Shown: positions 22,801 to 34,409 of the stretch, one piece after another
Layout: every line of letters starts with the position of its first letter
Position numbering within the stretch: the stretch's first letter is position 1
DNA from: Cryptomeria japonica
Taxonomy: Eukaryota > Streptophyta > Pinopsida > Cupressales > Cupressaceae
Length of the DNA stretch: 64,000 nt
Reading direction: 5' to 3'
Assembly: GCF_030272615.1 (NCBI RefSeq)
Contig: NC_081414.1
Span: 764,751,413-764,815,412, forward strand
Translations under genes and position numbers: made by a program
The notes under the pieces: generated by a model
What the model was told of the DNA's origin: nothing
What the model saw: only the letters and a program-made list of their open reading frames with translations
Databases searched by the model: none

Positions 22801-23253
22801 AGAGCTCAGGCAGCTGCTTCTCAAACTTTGCAATCCCCAAAAACACCTTCAACTAATATGATTCCATTTTCTCCTCAGCCGACGATTGAGCCGAAATCTC
22901 CTGAACATAAGAAGCATGATGGTCTTGATCCTGTGCGAGTTAAAGATCCTATTTTTATAAATCTTGATGATGATATAGATGAAAATGTTATTCATGATGA
23001 AAATGTTACTCCTGTTCATTCTGATAGTGAATATGAATATGATGATGTTGATAACCATCTATCTAACGAATTTTCTAAAGCACTTATCCTAGCTCCTAGA
23101 CAAGAACACCGTGGCTTGGGATATGAACATAGCCCTTGTTTGGATCTTGTGATAGCTCCATCTACTGTGTTGGATGTTCCTCCTCTAGCGTGTTTCCTAC
23201 CTTCCCGAAATATTGATCAGCAAGATCGGGGGGTAGATGATCTGCTAGACTAG
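19812..23253 (+). pseudogene. Gag plus protease-like polyprotein, two frameshifts
   Basis: Same protein as 2003-5428, about 1,147 codons from the ATG at 19812 to the stop at 23251-23253. Single-base losses near 20601 and near 21815 split it into three open parts (19812-20603, 20600-21892, 21925-23253); element 1 keeps the missing bases at both places. The Gag domain is at about 20690-21260, a C/H knuckle-like motif FCQFHRHPGHDTEKC near 21540-21590, and the retropepsin-like region at about 21925-22260 with LVDPSCMVN in place of the usual catalytic triplet. The C-terminal third is P/K-rich then strongly acidic (INLDDDIDENV). No pol follows. Confidence 0.85.
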
Positions 23254-23978
23254 TTCATTAGCATAGCAGACTCTCTCCTCCTCTCTTTTGTTACTTCTTC
23301 TATGTGTTATTCTCATTCTTCTATTTGTTGTCCTTAGTGTTGTCTACTTGAGGACGATGCAAAACATTGAGATCTCTTTTGGTTTCTCTCATGTTGACTC
23401 AAAAGACACATGTGTTCCCTTCTTCTAGGTGACCTTCCTTGATTGGGGAATGAAGAACAATTATGCATACATACATATGATATACATGAATTATCATACA
23501 GCATACTGACCCCAAGGAAAGCAAAGTCACCTCGTGCTTTGTGTTTTGTGTCTATTATCCTTGGGCTTATCTCACACTTGGGGGCTAAATCCTTGTGATA
23601 ACGTGCTCCTTTCTCATTTCTTATATGTATCACTACCTTAAAGCAATCACCTCCGGTGAGGCGTGTGCGATCGCTTTAACATAGGGGGGCATACATCCCG
23701 TTCATATCTTTTCAAGATACTTGAAAATTTCTTGACAAATTTAGCTTTGCCTTGAAAATTTTTGATATCTTTCTTGCATGACTCATAGTGAGGGAACCTT
23801 ACTACTGACAGTCATGGTTCTCCCTCGTGATCTTCCCTTTTACTTTGTCAATCGAAGTTGTAAGATCCTTAGTCCACTGGGGGCTTGGTGTATCTTGCCT
23901 CCTTGACGTGGTGAAAGTTTTTCAATGTTCTTTCCTTGTACTTTACCGGAAGTATGAGCGTATGCTTATACTCTCGCT
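23254..23978. other. 3' untranslated segment of element 2
   Basis: Non-coding, colinear with 1274-2002 of element 1. No gene seen. Confidence 0.7.
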
Positions 23979-23993
23979 AAAGTGGGGGCTAAA
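23979..23993 (+). other. Polypurine tract of element 2
   Basis: AAAGTGGGGGCTAAA, immediately before the 3' LTR. Confidence 0.88.
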
Positions 23994-25251
23994 TGTAGCG
24001 TCCTAAAATTGTGACACTTGCAATTTTGACCGCATTTGGGTCTTCACGATGGCGGCGCAACACTGAACCTGAATGGAGACCCCGAAACTTGTTCATGACA
24101 CCAAAAACTGCATTTTTCAGCACCCTGGCCTGATCCTCCTTGCACCCTGTTGTCCCTGGAGGTGGGACCATGGCACCTAGCGCCTTGGTCCTTTAGGACT
24201 AGGGCACCTAGCGCCCTGGTCCCCCAGGACCATGGCGCCCAGCGCCCTGGTCCCTGGCCCTATTTTGGGCCCGGTCTCTTTTGGGGCTTCGGGTCTTTAA
24301 GTTTGCAAATTGGAAAATAATATTTCCTGGTCGGCCTAAGGTCGGGAAAATTAGTCTTTCAACCCTAATTGACAAGTATATAAACTACATTTCCTCTCCC
24401 ATTTTGGGAGATGAAAAAAAAGGCGGAAACGATATTCAAGTATTCATACATTCAAACATTCAAGCATTCAAGCATTCCTTCAAGCAATTGAGCATTCTAA
24501 GTCTCCATTCAAGGCTAAGTGTTGCATTCAAGACAAGGATTCAACCATTGAAGAGGAGATCACATACAACATACAACATACTACATACATTACACCTTCG
24601 CATGTAAGAATACAAACATTCTTACAACAAGGTATTAGTACTTGTTTACATTACAAACATTTACATTTACAGCATTCTCATTTCTTGGTTAATTCCAAAA
24701 CTGGGGTTTGACCTAAAGGCAAACCCCTCATCCCTAACCCCCCAATCGTCCTCTCTTTTCTATGTGTAGGTTGCAGGTACGCAGCTGTAATTGAAGATCT
24801 GGAATCCTTGTGCAGAGACGAACAGATCCCCCTTCGTTTCGCGGATTTTTCGGAGGACCGTGTGCACGCCGGGCACCATCATCCCGTCAACTTTCGCTCA
24901 AATTTGCAGAACAGCACCATCTCAACATTTTACTGCTAATTCCAGGTCTGCAGCTTCATCCCATATCCCTATCTCTGTTTATAAGCGAATCTTTCCTACT
25001 TTACATGCATTCCTAGTTCAATCTTTCTATCAACATTCTTTACAAAAGAGGGTATCCTTGATGTCTTAACCCTTGAAACTCATATAGAATCCAATCTTGC
25101 ATTGCGTGGGATTGGATCTTGTGGGTTTCAACCCCTCTTTTGAATGTAGAGTCTCTCCTAAGTGAAAACCATCAACCCTAGTGACTCTCCCTTCTCTCTC
25201 CTTGGGGTTGGGGAGGGGAGAATGACTAGGGTTCGATTTTTCCGCTTTACA
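23994..25251 (+). repeat. Element 2 3' LTR
   Basis: 1,258 bp, TGTAGCG...CTTTACA. TATATAAA at 24377-24384, three 31-bp units at 24168-24260, intron-like segment at 24632-24769. Confidence 0.95.
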
Positions 25252-25256
25252 CTTAG

Positions 25257-26401
25257 ATTCATGGAGGACTCTTGGAATCTTTGGTTGAGGTGTTATTTAT
25301 GCTTTGTTATTTGACATGTGATCCTTATTTGATAGGATATTTTCTATTATGCCATGGTTTACTCTTGATTATGTGTTTAGAGTTATGGCATGATACATGT
25401 GTTTGATATATTGATTAGAGCATATGTTCTTCCTTTATGGAGATATAAGATCATGTTTTCAGGTTTATGTTCTTGATTTTGTACTTGGACTTTAACATTG
25501 ATCTTGTTTAGTTTTCTTTGTAGTGAGTACGTGTTCATTTTCTTAATTACTTCGTGATAGTCCTATGTTGGTTTTGGAGTTTGGAATGGATTGATCGGTT
25601 ATAGGTGACCATGAATACTTGGATACATACATCAATCTTGGATTTCTCTTTATATTAGAGACATATTTTGAGATGGATACTCTTGTTGAGTTTTTCAATA
25701 GGAAAGTTTGAGGAGCCTACACCTTGATTAGATGTTCAACATGGACCTATGAAGAGATTGATCTTAGATGATTCATGATGACTTGGATACCTTGAATGAG
25801 AATTCTCATTACTCATTCATGGTCTACTTGATAGTTTATCACTTGAGAGGCAATTCCCATTACATTCCCATTATTTCTTTTAGCTACATTATGTTTTATG
25901 CTTTGTCTTCTCATGCATATAGATCTTGAGCTATAGTTATCTAGTTTTTGAGGGTTCATTTGAGGAGTGTATAGCATGTTTACCTCCTTATGATTTGTGA
26001 CTTCTTTCATTGATGTTGAGTTTAGGAGGTTTTATTCAGCTTATTATATTGGATTACGAATGCATTTTGTTTGAGATTCTTTAATTAGATAGGTTTGCAT
26101 CCATGTTGGTTACATGATATATGTTAAATTTGATTTATGGGATTGAATGGATTGTTGTTGTTAATTCTTTCTCTTTGGGTTTTTATGGAGGATATCATAC
26201 TTGTCACACCTTAGCATTTAGAGGTGTATGTAGAAGGGCATACTACATTCTTATGATTTGCAAGTTCTCTCTTTGGTTTTTCTTATCTTCCTTAATGTTT
26301 GGTTTGACATGACATTGGTTTTGAGGTTTGGTTGGAGCTTTGTGATCACTATTTTATGGTCTTGTGTTGTCACTTGTGCTTTGTGTGATGGCATGGAGGT
26401 T
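25257..26401. other. Old repeat DNA between elements 2 and 3
   Basis: Continuation of 16181-17399 after element 2, and host for element 3. GT/AT-rich, with no recognised domain. The small frames at 25813-26010 and 26121-26312 look spurious. Confidence 0.55.
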
Positions 26402-26406
26402 CCTTT

Positions 26407-27688
26407 TATTGGAATTATGGATGAATTTATTATGTGTTGCATTGATGTTTTGTCATTGATGTCAACACTAGCCATTATGGATGGTCACCGACAGACAGGT
26501 TTTGGTTACCGGTAGAAGATCCCATGTTATCGGCAGAAGAGACTATATGTTGGACACTTCTGGCATGTTTGGATCAGTGAAGTATATTTGATTTCATGTG
26601 TTATATTCTCCATGAGCATGTTTTTGTCATTTGGTATTGGCTTGGTAATCGGATGCTATCATACACTCTGGTAAACCCTTACCAGCACTGGTTTAAGGCT
26701 TTACCGATAGAGCTTTCATTGAGGAATCGTGACAGGATGCATAATTGGTGTTGGTACAATTTCTTCATGGATTTCAGGATGTTGAAGATGTTCTTTGATT
26801 GTGTTTCAACTGCTTGAAGACATTGCTTTGGCGTGGTGGACCTAGAATTGGTCTGGTACCTATCTAGGTTATGGATCAATATCATGCTAACGTGTACTCT
26901 ACACGTTACCGGGATGTTTCAGATGTCTTATAGATTTATCGTTATTGTTTTGGTCTTAAGCCGACATGACATATCATTGTAATAAGGAATTATGTAATGA
27001 TCTTATTGTAATACCTTTAGGTAGCTGACCTAATTGGTTTAGGCCTTAGGGTTTGTATAAATAAGAGGTAGAAACTCTTTGTAGAGTATCATAGTATTTG
27101 GAAAGGTCATGGTCAAGGAATGTAATGTGTGAATATTATAATATCATTCAAGATGAGGAGTTGGTCAATCATTGGTGATCGAATCGGATTCAGAAGAGGA
27201 TTTAGCCCTCCGACATTAAGCTTAACCGGGACTGTAATCAGGCATGGTAGATGTTATTTCTGGTAGTTCACTCTATTGGATTGTTGTCCATTTATCTTGA
27301 GAAGTTTATAGCCTCTTTGTAGTCAGTGATACTCTTTTGTAATGAGCAGTACGCTTTAGGCAGTGTGCCTTCCTGCAACTGTAGGCCCCTCATTGTAACA
27401 CATACTTTCTGCAGAAGTATCATCTGACTGTGGGTAGGATTCCCACCGTAGTTTTTCCCTTTTGGGGTTTTCCACTTAAAAATCATGGTGTTATGTGGTA
27501 TGGTTGCTTTTCATTGATTATCTGGTTAATTGTTAAGTTGTATTGTTTACCGGTATTTGTTCCTACCGGAATTTGTATGTGCTTTACTGGTACTTGATTT
27601 GTTTAAGGTTATATTGTGGATTAAAAGTTATAATATGTTAACAACTGATTCACCCCCCCCTCTCAGTTGTTCACCGGTTATCCTAACA
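26407..27688 (+). repeat. Element 3 5' LTR
   Basis: 1,282 bp. The first bases are mutated (TATTGG; the right copy has TGTCGT). TATAAATA at 27056-27063. The 3' end has a C8 run followed by TCTCAGTTGTTCACC and CCTAACA. Confidence 0.92.
27056..27063 (+). promoter_or_regulatory. LTR TATA box of element 3
   Basis: TATAAATA, conserved in the right LTR at 32950-32957. Confidence 0.65.
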
Positions 27689-27689
27689 A

Positions 27690-27701
27690 TTGGTATTAGA
27701 G
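27690..27701 (+). other. Degenerate PBS of element 3
   Basis: TTGGTATTAGAG directly after the LTR; resembles the TGGTATCAGAGC copia primer site with one substitution. Confidence 0.65.
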
Positions 27702-27746
27702 ATTTGGTCCTCTTTTGCAGAAGCTTAACCGCTTGAGGTAGATCCT

Positions 27747-28930
27747 ATGGGAACTAACACTACTAATCCACCGACAGCTATTTTCAGAAGAGAAATCCCT
27801 AAGCTTGATGGAACAAATTATGGGATATGGAAAATTCAAATGGAGACTCACCTTAGATGTCTTTGTAAGGATATTTGGGAGATCAATGAGAAAGGATACA
27901 CACCTATGATCTGACATCTGGCAATCTTGCTCCTGCAAACCTGGATAAGAATATTAAAAATGATTACAAAGCTAGAGAATCCCTCTTGTGTGCACTTACT
28001 GATCAGAAGATCATTGAATTGACTGACAAATCATCAGCTAAGGTTATGTAGGACAAATTGCAAACTCTGAATGAAGGTGACCCTACTGTCAAAATTGCTA
28101 AACTTGATGGTTACCGGGTAAGATATGAAAACTTAAAAATGGAAGATAATGAAAGAATTGTTGTGTTTATGGAAAGAGTAAATGAGATTGTTATGGGAAT
28201 TCAATGTTGTGGAGGATTTCTAAATGAAGATGAAATAGTTTCCAAAGTCTTGAGAGACCTTCCACTGGCTTACAAGATGAAGGCAACTACAATTAATGAG
28301 TTAAGAACAATGGAAAACACTTCAGTTAACAGAGACATTCTGATTGGGAAATTATCTGCTTTTGAGCTTGAAGAATTTGGATCTTCTAGAGTTGTAAAGT
28401 CTGAACCTGCTTTTCATGCATCATCATCTACTATAAAGAGTAATTGGAGAGCCCTATATACAAAATAATTGGAAGACATGAGGAAAGAAGATGAAGAGCT
28501 TGAGAAACTTTAAGCCTTATTTGCTAGAAGAGTGCCTAAAGGACCAACTGGAAGTAAGTATGAAGGAAAAGCACCTTTTAAATGTTTTGCATGTAATAAG
28601 ATTGGTCATTTTGCATCTGGATGTCCTAGAAGGAATGAAAGGTTTGACGAAAGAGTTAAGAAAACTTTTAATCCCAACCAAAACAGATATAGATTCAAGA
28701 AAAGCAAACATTGCTACATAGCAGATGAGGAAGGAGTAACAGATGACTCTGGAGATGAACCAACAGAAGACTCTGCTAGTAGATCTAGTAATGGAAAGGA
28801 ATGGGTGTTCTATGCTTTGAAGGAAGATGAACCAGGACCAGCTATCAAGAATGAAGAGAAGGCCCTGGCAGCAAAAGTTGAAGATAAGGATGAATGGGTA
28901 ATTGATAGTGGATGCTCACACCATATGACT
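27747..28930 (+). pseudogene. Copia Gag and protease active-site region
   Basis: It begins MGTNTTNPP at 27747 and shows the copia Gag N-terminus (KLDGTNYGIWKIQME). A frame break near 27910 leads into the UBN2-like region at 28058-28468. A CCHC knuckle CFACNKIGHFASGC lies at about 28583-28624. The protease signature WVIDSGCSHHMT lies at about 28894-28929 and is followed at once by TGA. There is also a TAA near 28511 and a TAG near 28049. The cumulative damage rules out function. Confidence 0.85.
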
Positions 28931-28948
28931 TGAGATAAAAGGAAATTT

Positions 28949-29330
28949 TTGTCACTACAACAATACAATGGAGGTCAAGTCAGATTTGGAGATGACAAGG
29001 CATGTATGATCAAAGTTAGAGGTATTATTTTTTTAGATGGAAAGCATAATACCGATAATGTCTATTATGTAGAAGGTTTGAAGCATAATATTTTGAGTGT
29101 TGGTCAACTAGTTGATAAGGATTTTCAACTTCAGTTTAAAGATATAAAATGCAAAATCATTAACAAGACTAGTTTAGAGATTGCAACCAGTATTCAAATA
29201 GGAAGTAATATATTTCACTTGAACACTGGTAATAAGGCATATTTGATTGCTCATATTGATGAGAGTTGGCTATGGCGTAAGAAGTTGGCTATGGCGTAAG
29301 AGGTTGTGTCATGTTAATTTTGATTGTATT
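28949..29330 (+). pseudogene. Protease C-part and GAG-pre-integrase region
   Basis: Encodes VYYVEGLKHNILSVGQL, typical of the copia protease-to-integrase linker. It ends with a frame shift caused by a 19-bp tandem duplication (29264-29282 repeated at 29283-29301). Confidence 0.8.
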
Positions 29331-29464
29331 GTTAAAATCAGTTCAACTAAGGCAGTTAGAGATATACCTAAGATTATGAAGCCTCATAATCCGGTATTTA
29401 AGGAATGTCAATTGGGTAAGCAAGTTTTAAGATCATACATGATAAATCTAATGATGTACTTGAT

Positions 29465-30247
29465 TTGATTCACATTAACTTATGTGGTCCAGCAAGGACT
29501 AGAAGCTTTCAAGCTGATAGGTATTCCATGCTAATTATTGATGACTATTCTAGAATGATGTGGGTGAATTTTCTAAGGGAGAAGTCTGAAGCTTTTGAGA
29601 AATTCAAGATCTTTAAAGTGAAGGTTGAAACTAAAGCTATATTGAAAATCAAATTTCTAAGATCGTATCATGGCGGTGAGTTTACTTCTCATGAATTTAA
29701 CAGTTATTGTGAGACAAATGGAATCAGGAGACATCTATTTGCACCTAGAACTCCTCAGCAAAATAGAGTAGTTGAAAGGAAGAATGGAACCATTTTGGAT
29801 GCAGCTAGATCTATGATGATGGAATCCAAATTGCCTCATACCTACTGGAGAGAAGCAGTAAGTACAACAGTTTACACATTCAACAGAGTTCACATCAAAG
29901 GTGAAACCGGTAAGACCCTTTATGAACTATGGTTTGGATATACACCTATTACTAAGTATTTCAGAATTTTTGGAAGTAAATGCTATATCAAAAGAGATGA
30001 TTCAATTGGAAAGTTTGATCCTAGATGTGATGAAGGAATATTTATTGTCTATTCAATTCAAAGCAAAGCATATAGATGCTATAACAAAATATTGCAGAAA
30101 ATTGTGGAGAGTGCTAATGTGAAAGTGGATGAACAGTACAGAAATCATTCTATATCATATGATAGGGAACCGGCAGTAGAAATGATCATAACTGAATCAA
30201 CAATGTCTCAACCAGTACAGGAAGCTGAGACAGTTACACCAGCATGA
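29465..30247 (+). pseudogene. Copia integrase, catalytic residues lost
   Basis: Integrase core with INLCGPART, IIDDYSRMMWV, RSYHGGEF and VVERKNGTI. Two of the three DDE acidic positions are substituted: Asn in INLCGP where Asp is usual, and Tyr in RSYHGGEF where Asp is usual. The Glu of VVERKN is kept. The C-terminal part with FGSKCYIKRD follows. The frame continues to RT, broken by TGA at 30245-30247 and TAG at 30458-30460. Confidence 0.85.
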
Positions 30248-30460
30248 TCAGAACATTTAACTATGATTAATGATCAGAGCGGTGAACCTGAAATTCAAAA
30301 GACACCAAGGTATGTAAGATTAAATCATTCTGAAGATCAAATTATTGGAGATAGGAACAAGGGAGTTATGACAAGAAGAAAACTGGCAAATGAAGAGGTA
30401 TGTCTTATTTCTCAAATGGAACCGGCAACTGTTATTGAAGCTTGTAAGGATAAACATTAG

Positions 30461-31441
30461 TTAAAGTCTACGGAATATGAATTAGATCAAATAGAGAAGA
30501 ATGAAACTTGGTCTTTAGTTCCCCAGCCTAAAAATAAGAATGTTATTGGAACTAAATGGGTTTCTAGGAATAAACTGAATGAGGATGGTCAAGTTGTAAG
30601 AAACAAGGCTAGATTGGTTTGTAAAGGTTATTCACAAATGGAAGGAATTGCTTATGGTGAGACATTTGCACCTATAGCTAGAATTGAAGTTGTTAGACTA
30701 TTTCTTGCCTATGCAGCTTATAAGAACTATAAGGTTTATCAAATGGATGTCAAATGTGCATTTTTGAATGGTGAGATTGAGGAAGAAGTTTACATTGAGC
30801 AACCTGATGGATTTTCATTGACAAATAATAAAGATATGGTTTGTAGATTGAAGAAAGCTTTGTATGGTTTGAAACAGGCTCCTAGAGCTTGGTATGCAAG
30901 GTTGGAAAAATATCTTTTGAAACTTGGTTTTACTAAAGGCAGTGTTGTTAGTAATATATACTATAAGATCACTGATAATGATATTCTAATTATTGAAGTT
31001 TTTGTTGATGATATCATTTTTGGAGGAGAAGATAAACTATGCATGGAATTTTCTAACAACATGAAAAATGAATTTGAAATGTTCATGATTGGTGAGATGA
31101 AATTTTTCTTAGGTTTGCAGATTACTCAAACTAATAGAGGGTTTTTTATCCATCAAACTAAGTATCTGAGGGAATTTTTGAAGAAGTTTAGTATGGAGAA
31201 TTCAAAACCGGTAAGTACTCCTATGGCTACTAGTGAGAAATTATCTATCAAGGATACTTCTACACTGGTAAATCCGACAAGGTATAAGTCTATGATTGGT
31301 GGTCTGTTATATCTAACTCAGACTAGACCTGATATTATGAATGTAGTAAGTATTGTTTCAAGATATCAAAGTAATCCTAAAGAAAATCATGAATGTGCAG
31401 TAAAGAACTACAGAATATGGTTTATGGTATTCCATAAATGA
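30461..31441 (+). pseudogene. Copia reverse transcriptase
   Basis: The RT domain starts around [10 protein letters not shown] (about 30505). It contains [35 protein letters not shown] and the catalytic [10 protein letters not shown] near 31000-31030. The RT core is open from 30461 to 31441, then a frame shift precedes RNase H. Confidence 0.9.
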
Positions 31442-31930
31442 TGATTTCACTTTATGTGCATATATTGACTTAGATTGGGTAGGTGATACTGATGACAGGA
31501 AGAGCACTTCTAGTGGAGCTTTCTTTCTTGGAAAGAAATTGGTTTCATGGATCAGCAAAAAACAGTCATGCATTTATTTATCTAATACAGAAGTTGAGTA
31601 TGTTGCAGCAGCAACTAATTGCACTCAAGTCTTGTGGATTAAGCAAATGTTGAAGGATATCAAGGTAAATTATAGTGAACCAGTAGTTATCTACTGTGAT
31701 AACTTTGTAGTATTGACATGTCTAATAATCCGATATTTCACTCTAAGACTAAGCATATTTCAATAAAATATAACTTTCTAAAGGACAAGGTAGAAGCAAA
31801 GGAAGCCAAATTGGTTTATGTGAACACTAAAGAACAGATTGCAAACATATTCACTAAACCATTGTCTAAGGAATTATTTGAATATTTAAGAGATAGGCTA
31901 TGGGTTTTTGCTCCTCCGATAGAGACTTGA
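31442..31930 (+). pseudogene. Copia RNase H
   Basis: Encodes DDRKSTSSGAFFLGKKLVSW and, after a shift near 31715, HISIKYNFLKDKVEAKEA and IFTKPLSKELFEYLRDRL. Order and motifs match copia RNase H. Frameshifted. Confidence 0.85.
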
Positions 31931-32300
31931 TTAATGAAGTTTGTCATCAGTTTAGCAATAATTATCAGATATATTATTCATTTCAGTACTGATGAGTGGT
32001 GCTACTACTCAGGGGAAGTAGTCAGCTTTGAGATTCTGAGATTCACATTATTGCTTTGATATTTTTGTCAGATTTGTGGCATTGATGTCAAAGGGGGAGA
32101 GATATTGATGTGAAAATTGAAAAAAAGAAGTTGTATACATTAGGGGGAGAGATCTATTTAGAACCTTACAGAGATATCATTCACAGGAGGAGAGTTATTG
32201 ATTGTTGATTGACTTCCATAGGGGGAGACTTGTTTTGGCACTTCTTGGTACTTACATATTTTTCACATCTAGTGTTGCCATCAATGCCAAAGGGGGAGAT
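31931..32300 (+). other. Multiple polypurine-tract tail of element 3
   Basis: GGGGGAGA occurs near 32093, 32143, 32221 and 32293. The last, within CATCAATGCCAAAGGGGGAG, directly precedes the 3' LTR. The same box is found before the LTRs of elements 4 and 6. Confidence 0.75.
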
Positions 32301-33586
32301 TGTCGTCATTATGGATGAATTGATTATGTGTTGCATTGATTTTTTGTCATTGATGTCAACACTAGTCATTATGGATGGTCACTGATAGACAAGTTTTGGT
32401 TACCAGTAGAAGATATAGTGTTACCGGCAGAAGAGACTATCCATTGGACACTTTCGGCATGTTTGGATTAGTGAAGTATATTTGATTTCATGTGTTATAT
32501 GCTCCATGAGCATGTTCTGGTCAGTTGGTATTGTCTTGGTAATCGGATTCTATCATACACTCTGGTAAACCCTTACCGGCACTGGTTTAAGGCTTTACCG
32601 GTAGAGCTTTCATTGAGGAATCGTGACAGGATGCATAATTGGTGTTGGTACAGTTTCTTCATGGATTTTAGGATGTTGAAGATGTTCTTTGATCATGTTT
32701 CAACTACTTGAAGACATTTCTTTGGCGTGGTGGACCCAGAATAGGTCTGGTACCTATCTAGGTTATGGACTAGTATCATGCTAACGTGTACTCTACATGT
32801 TACCAAGATGTATCGGATGTCTTATGGATTTGTCATTATTGTTTTGGTCTTAATTTGACATGATATATCATTGTAATAAGGAATTATGTAATGATCTTAT
32901 TGTAATATCTTTAGGTAGCCGACCTAATTGGTTTAGGCTTTAGGGTTTGTATAAATAGGAGGTAGAAACTCTTTGTAGAGTATCATGGTATTTGGAAAGG
33001 TCATGGTCAAGGAATGTAATGTGTGAATATTGTAATATCATTCAAGTAGAGGAGTTGGTCGATCATTGGTGATTGAATCGGATTCAGAAGAGGATTTAGT
33101 CCTCCGGCATTAAGCTTAACAGGGACTGTAATCGGGCATGGTAGATGTTATTTCTGGCAGTTCACTCTATTGGATTGTTGTCCATTTATCTTGAGAATTT
33201 TGTAGCCTCTCTGTAGTCAGTGAGACTCTTTTGTAATGAGAAGTACGCTCTAGGCAGTGTGCCTTCCTGCAAGTGTAGGCCCCTCATTGTAACACAACTT
33301 TCTGCAAAAGTATCATCTGATTGTGGGTAGACTTCCCACCATGGTTTTTCCCTTTTCGGGTTTTCCACATACAAATCATGGTGTTATGTGGTATGGTTTC
33401 TTTACATTGATTATCTGGTTAATTGTTAAGTTGTATTGTTTACCGGTATCTATTCCTACCGACATTTGTATGTGCTTTACTAGTACTTGATTTGTTTAAG
33501 TATATATTGTGGATTAAAAGTTATAATCCGTTAACAACTGATTCACCCCCCCCCCCCCCCTCAGTTGTTCACCAGTTATCCTAACA
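32301..33586 (+). repeat. Element 3 3' LTR
   Basis: 1,286 bp. It carries a C15 run near its end (33546-33560), against C8 in the left LTR. Confidence 0.92.
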
Positions 33587-33591
33587 CCTTT

Positions 33592-34315
33592 ATCTATTTG
33601 CATTGTTGAGTGTAAATAACTTGGGAGAGCTATAGATACTTGTTACATGAGAGTTGTACTTACAAGTTATTGGTTGACACTTGTTGTGCATATATTTGTG
33701 GATGTTCCTTGATAATACATGATGTTGTTTACACTTTTTTATATGATTCTATTAGTGGATATTTGGATGTCTTGATCACTTTCATATTTGACATTACTTA
33801 TGCAGTGGGAGTTCCTAGGCGTATGTTCTTCAATGACATGTTTGGTACTTGAAGTTGATGATTGCACGGTATGGGTTGTATATATTGATGGTGTGAGATT
33901 CACTTGTTATGTTTTTATGCCTTTGAGGTATGGATATTTGGACGTGTTATCATTTTTTGTGGTTCCCATTTTAGTTATGGATATTATTTGTTGGAATCTA
34001 ATGATACATATTGATACATTTGGTTTGAGTGTTTATGTTGGGATATTAATTGAGGCAGGTCTTATGCTTCATTGTGATAGATAACCTGGCTTCTCTTTGG
34101 ATGGAGTCTTATCTTTGTTCATTAGGAATATGGAGGATGAGAGAATTCATGTTTGGGATGGTCATCACCTTTTTTTCTTGTTATAGGTATCTTGATAAAG
34201 CACATGGAGCACTTTGATTTTTATATGGTATAGGTGGCTCTAGATATTGTTCCCTTGTTCATATTTGAGGTTACTTGTTACCCCTTATGAAATACATACA
34301 ACAAGTGGGAGAATG
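33592..34315. other. Old repeat DNA between elements 3 and 4
   Basis: Continuation of 25257-26401. It ends in CAAGTGGGAGAA (34304-34315), which resembles a copia polypurine tract, followed by TGATAGGAACTGGGG. This suggests the interior of an old non-coding LTR element whose 3' LTR begins at 34316. Confidence 0.4.
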
Positions 34316-34409
34316 ATAGGAACTGGGGTGTTGTACACCTTGCATAATTTTCATAACGTTTAATTTATTATTGTGTTTGGTGCACCTAAGGGGGGATAGA
34401 AGTATGTGT
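34316..34409 (+). repeat. Start of an old LTR, cut by element 4
   Basis: Follows a polypurine-like tract. Its continuation would be 56681 onward, where a TATAAAAG box occurs at 56904-56911. Inferred from position and motifs only; no second copy was found. Confidence 0.35.

Larger units (their letters stand above)
17405..25251 (+). mobile_element. Element 2: non-autonomous Gag-bearing LTR retrotransposon
   Basis: LTRs 17405-18631 and 23994-25251 are flanked by a perfect 5-bp target duplication CTTAG (17400-17404 and 25252-25256). Inside are a tRNA-Trp PBS, a 1.2-kb leader with two hairpin modules, one Gag/protease-like frame with two single-base losses, and the same polypurine tract as element 1. 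There is no RT, RNase H or integrase. The LTRs carry a 138-bp intron-like segment that element 1 lacks. The LTR length difference of 31 bp equals exactly one minisatellite unit (two copies left, three right). Confidence 0.95.
26407..33586 (+). mobile_element. Element 3: decayed Ty1/copia (Sirevirus-like) retrotransposon
   Basis: LTRs 26407-27688 and 32301-33586 are flanked by a perfect target duplication CCTTT (26402-26406 and 33587-33591). Domain order is Gag, protease, integrase, RT, RNase H, which defines Ty1/copia. A degenerate initiator-Met PBS follows the 5' LTR, and several GGGGGAGA tracts precede the 3' LTR. Multiple polypurine tracts are a Sirevirus trait, so I assign that lineage tentatively. 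Many stops and shifts show it is dead. Confidence 0.93.
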
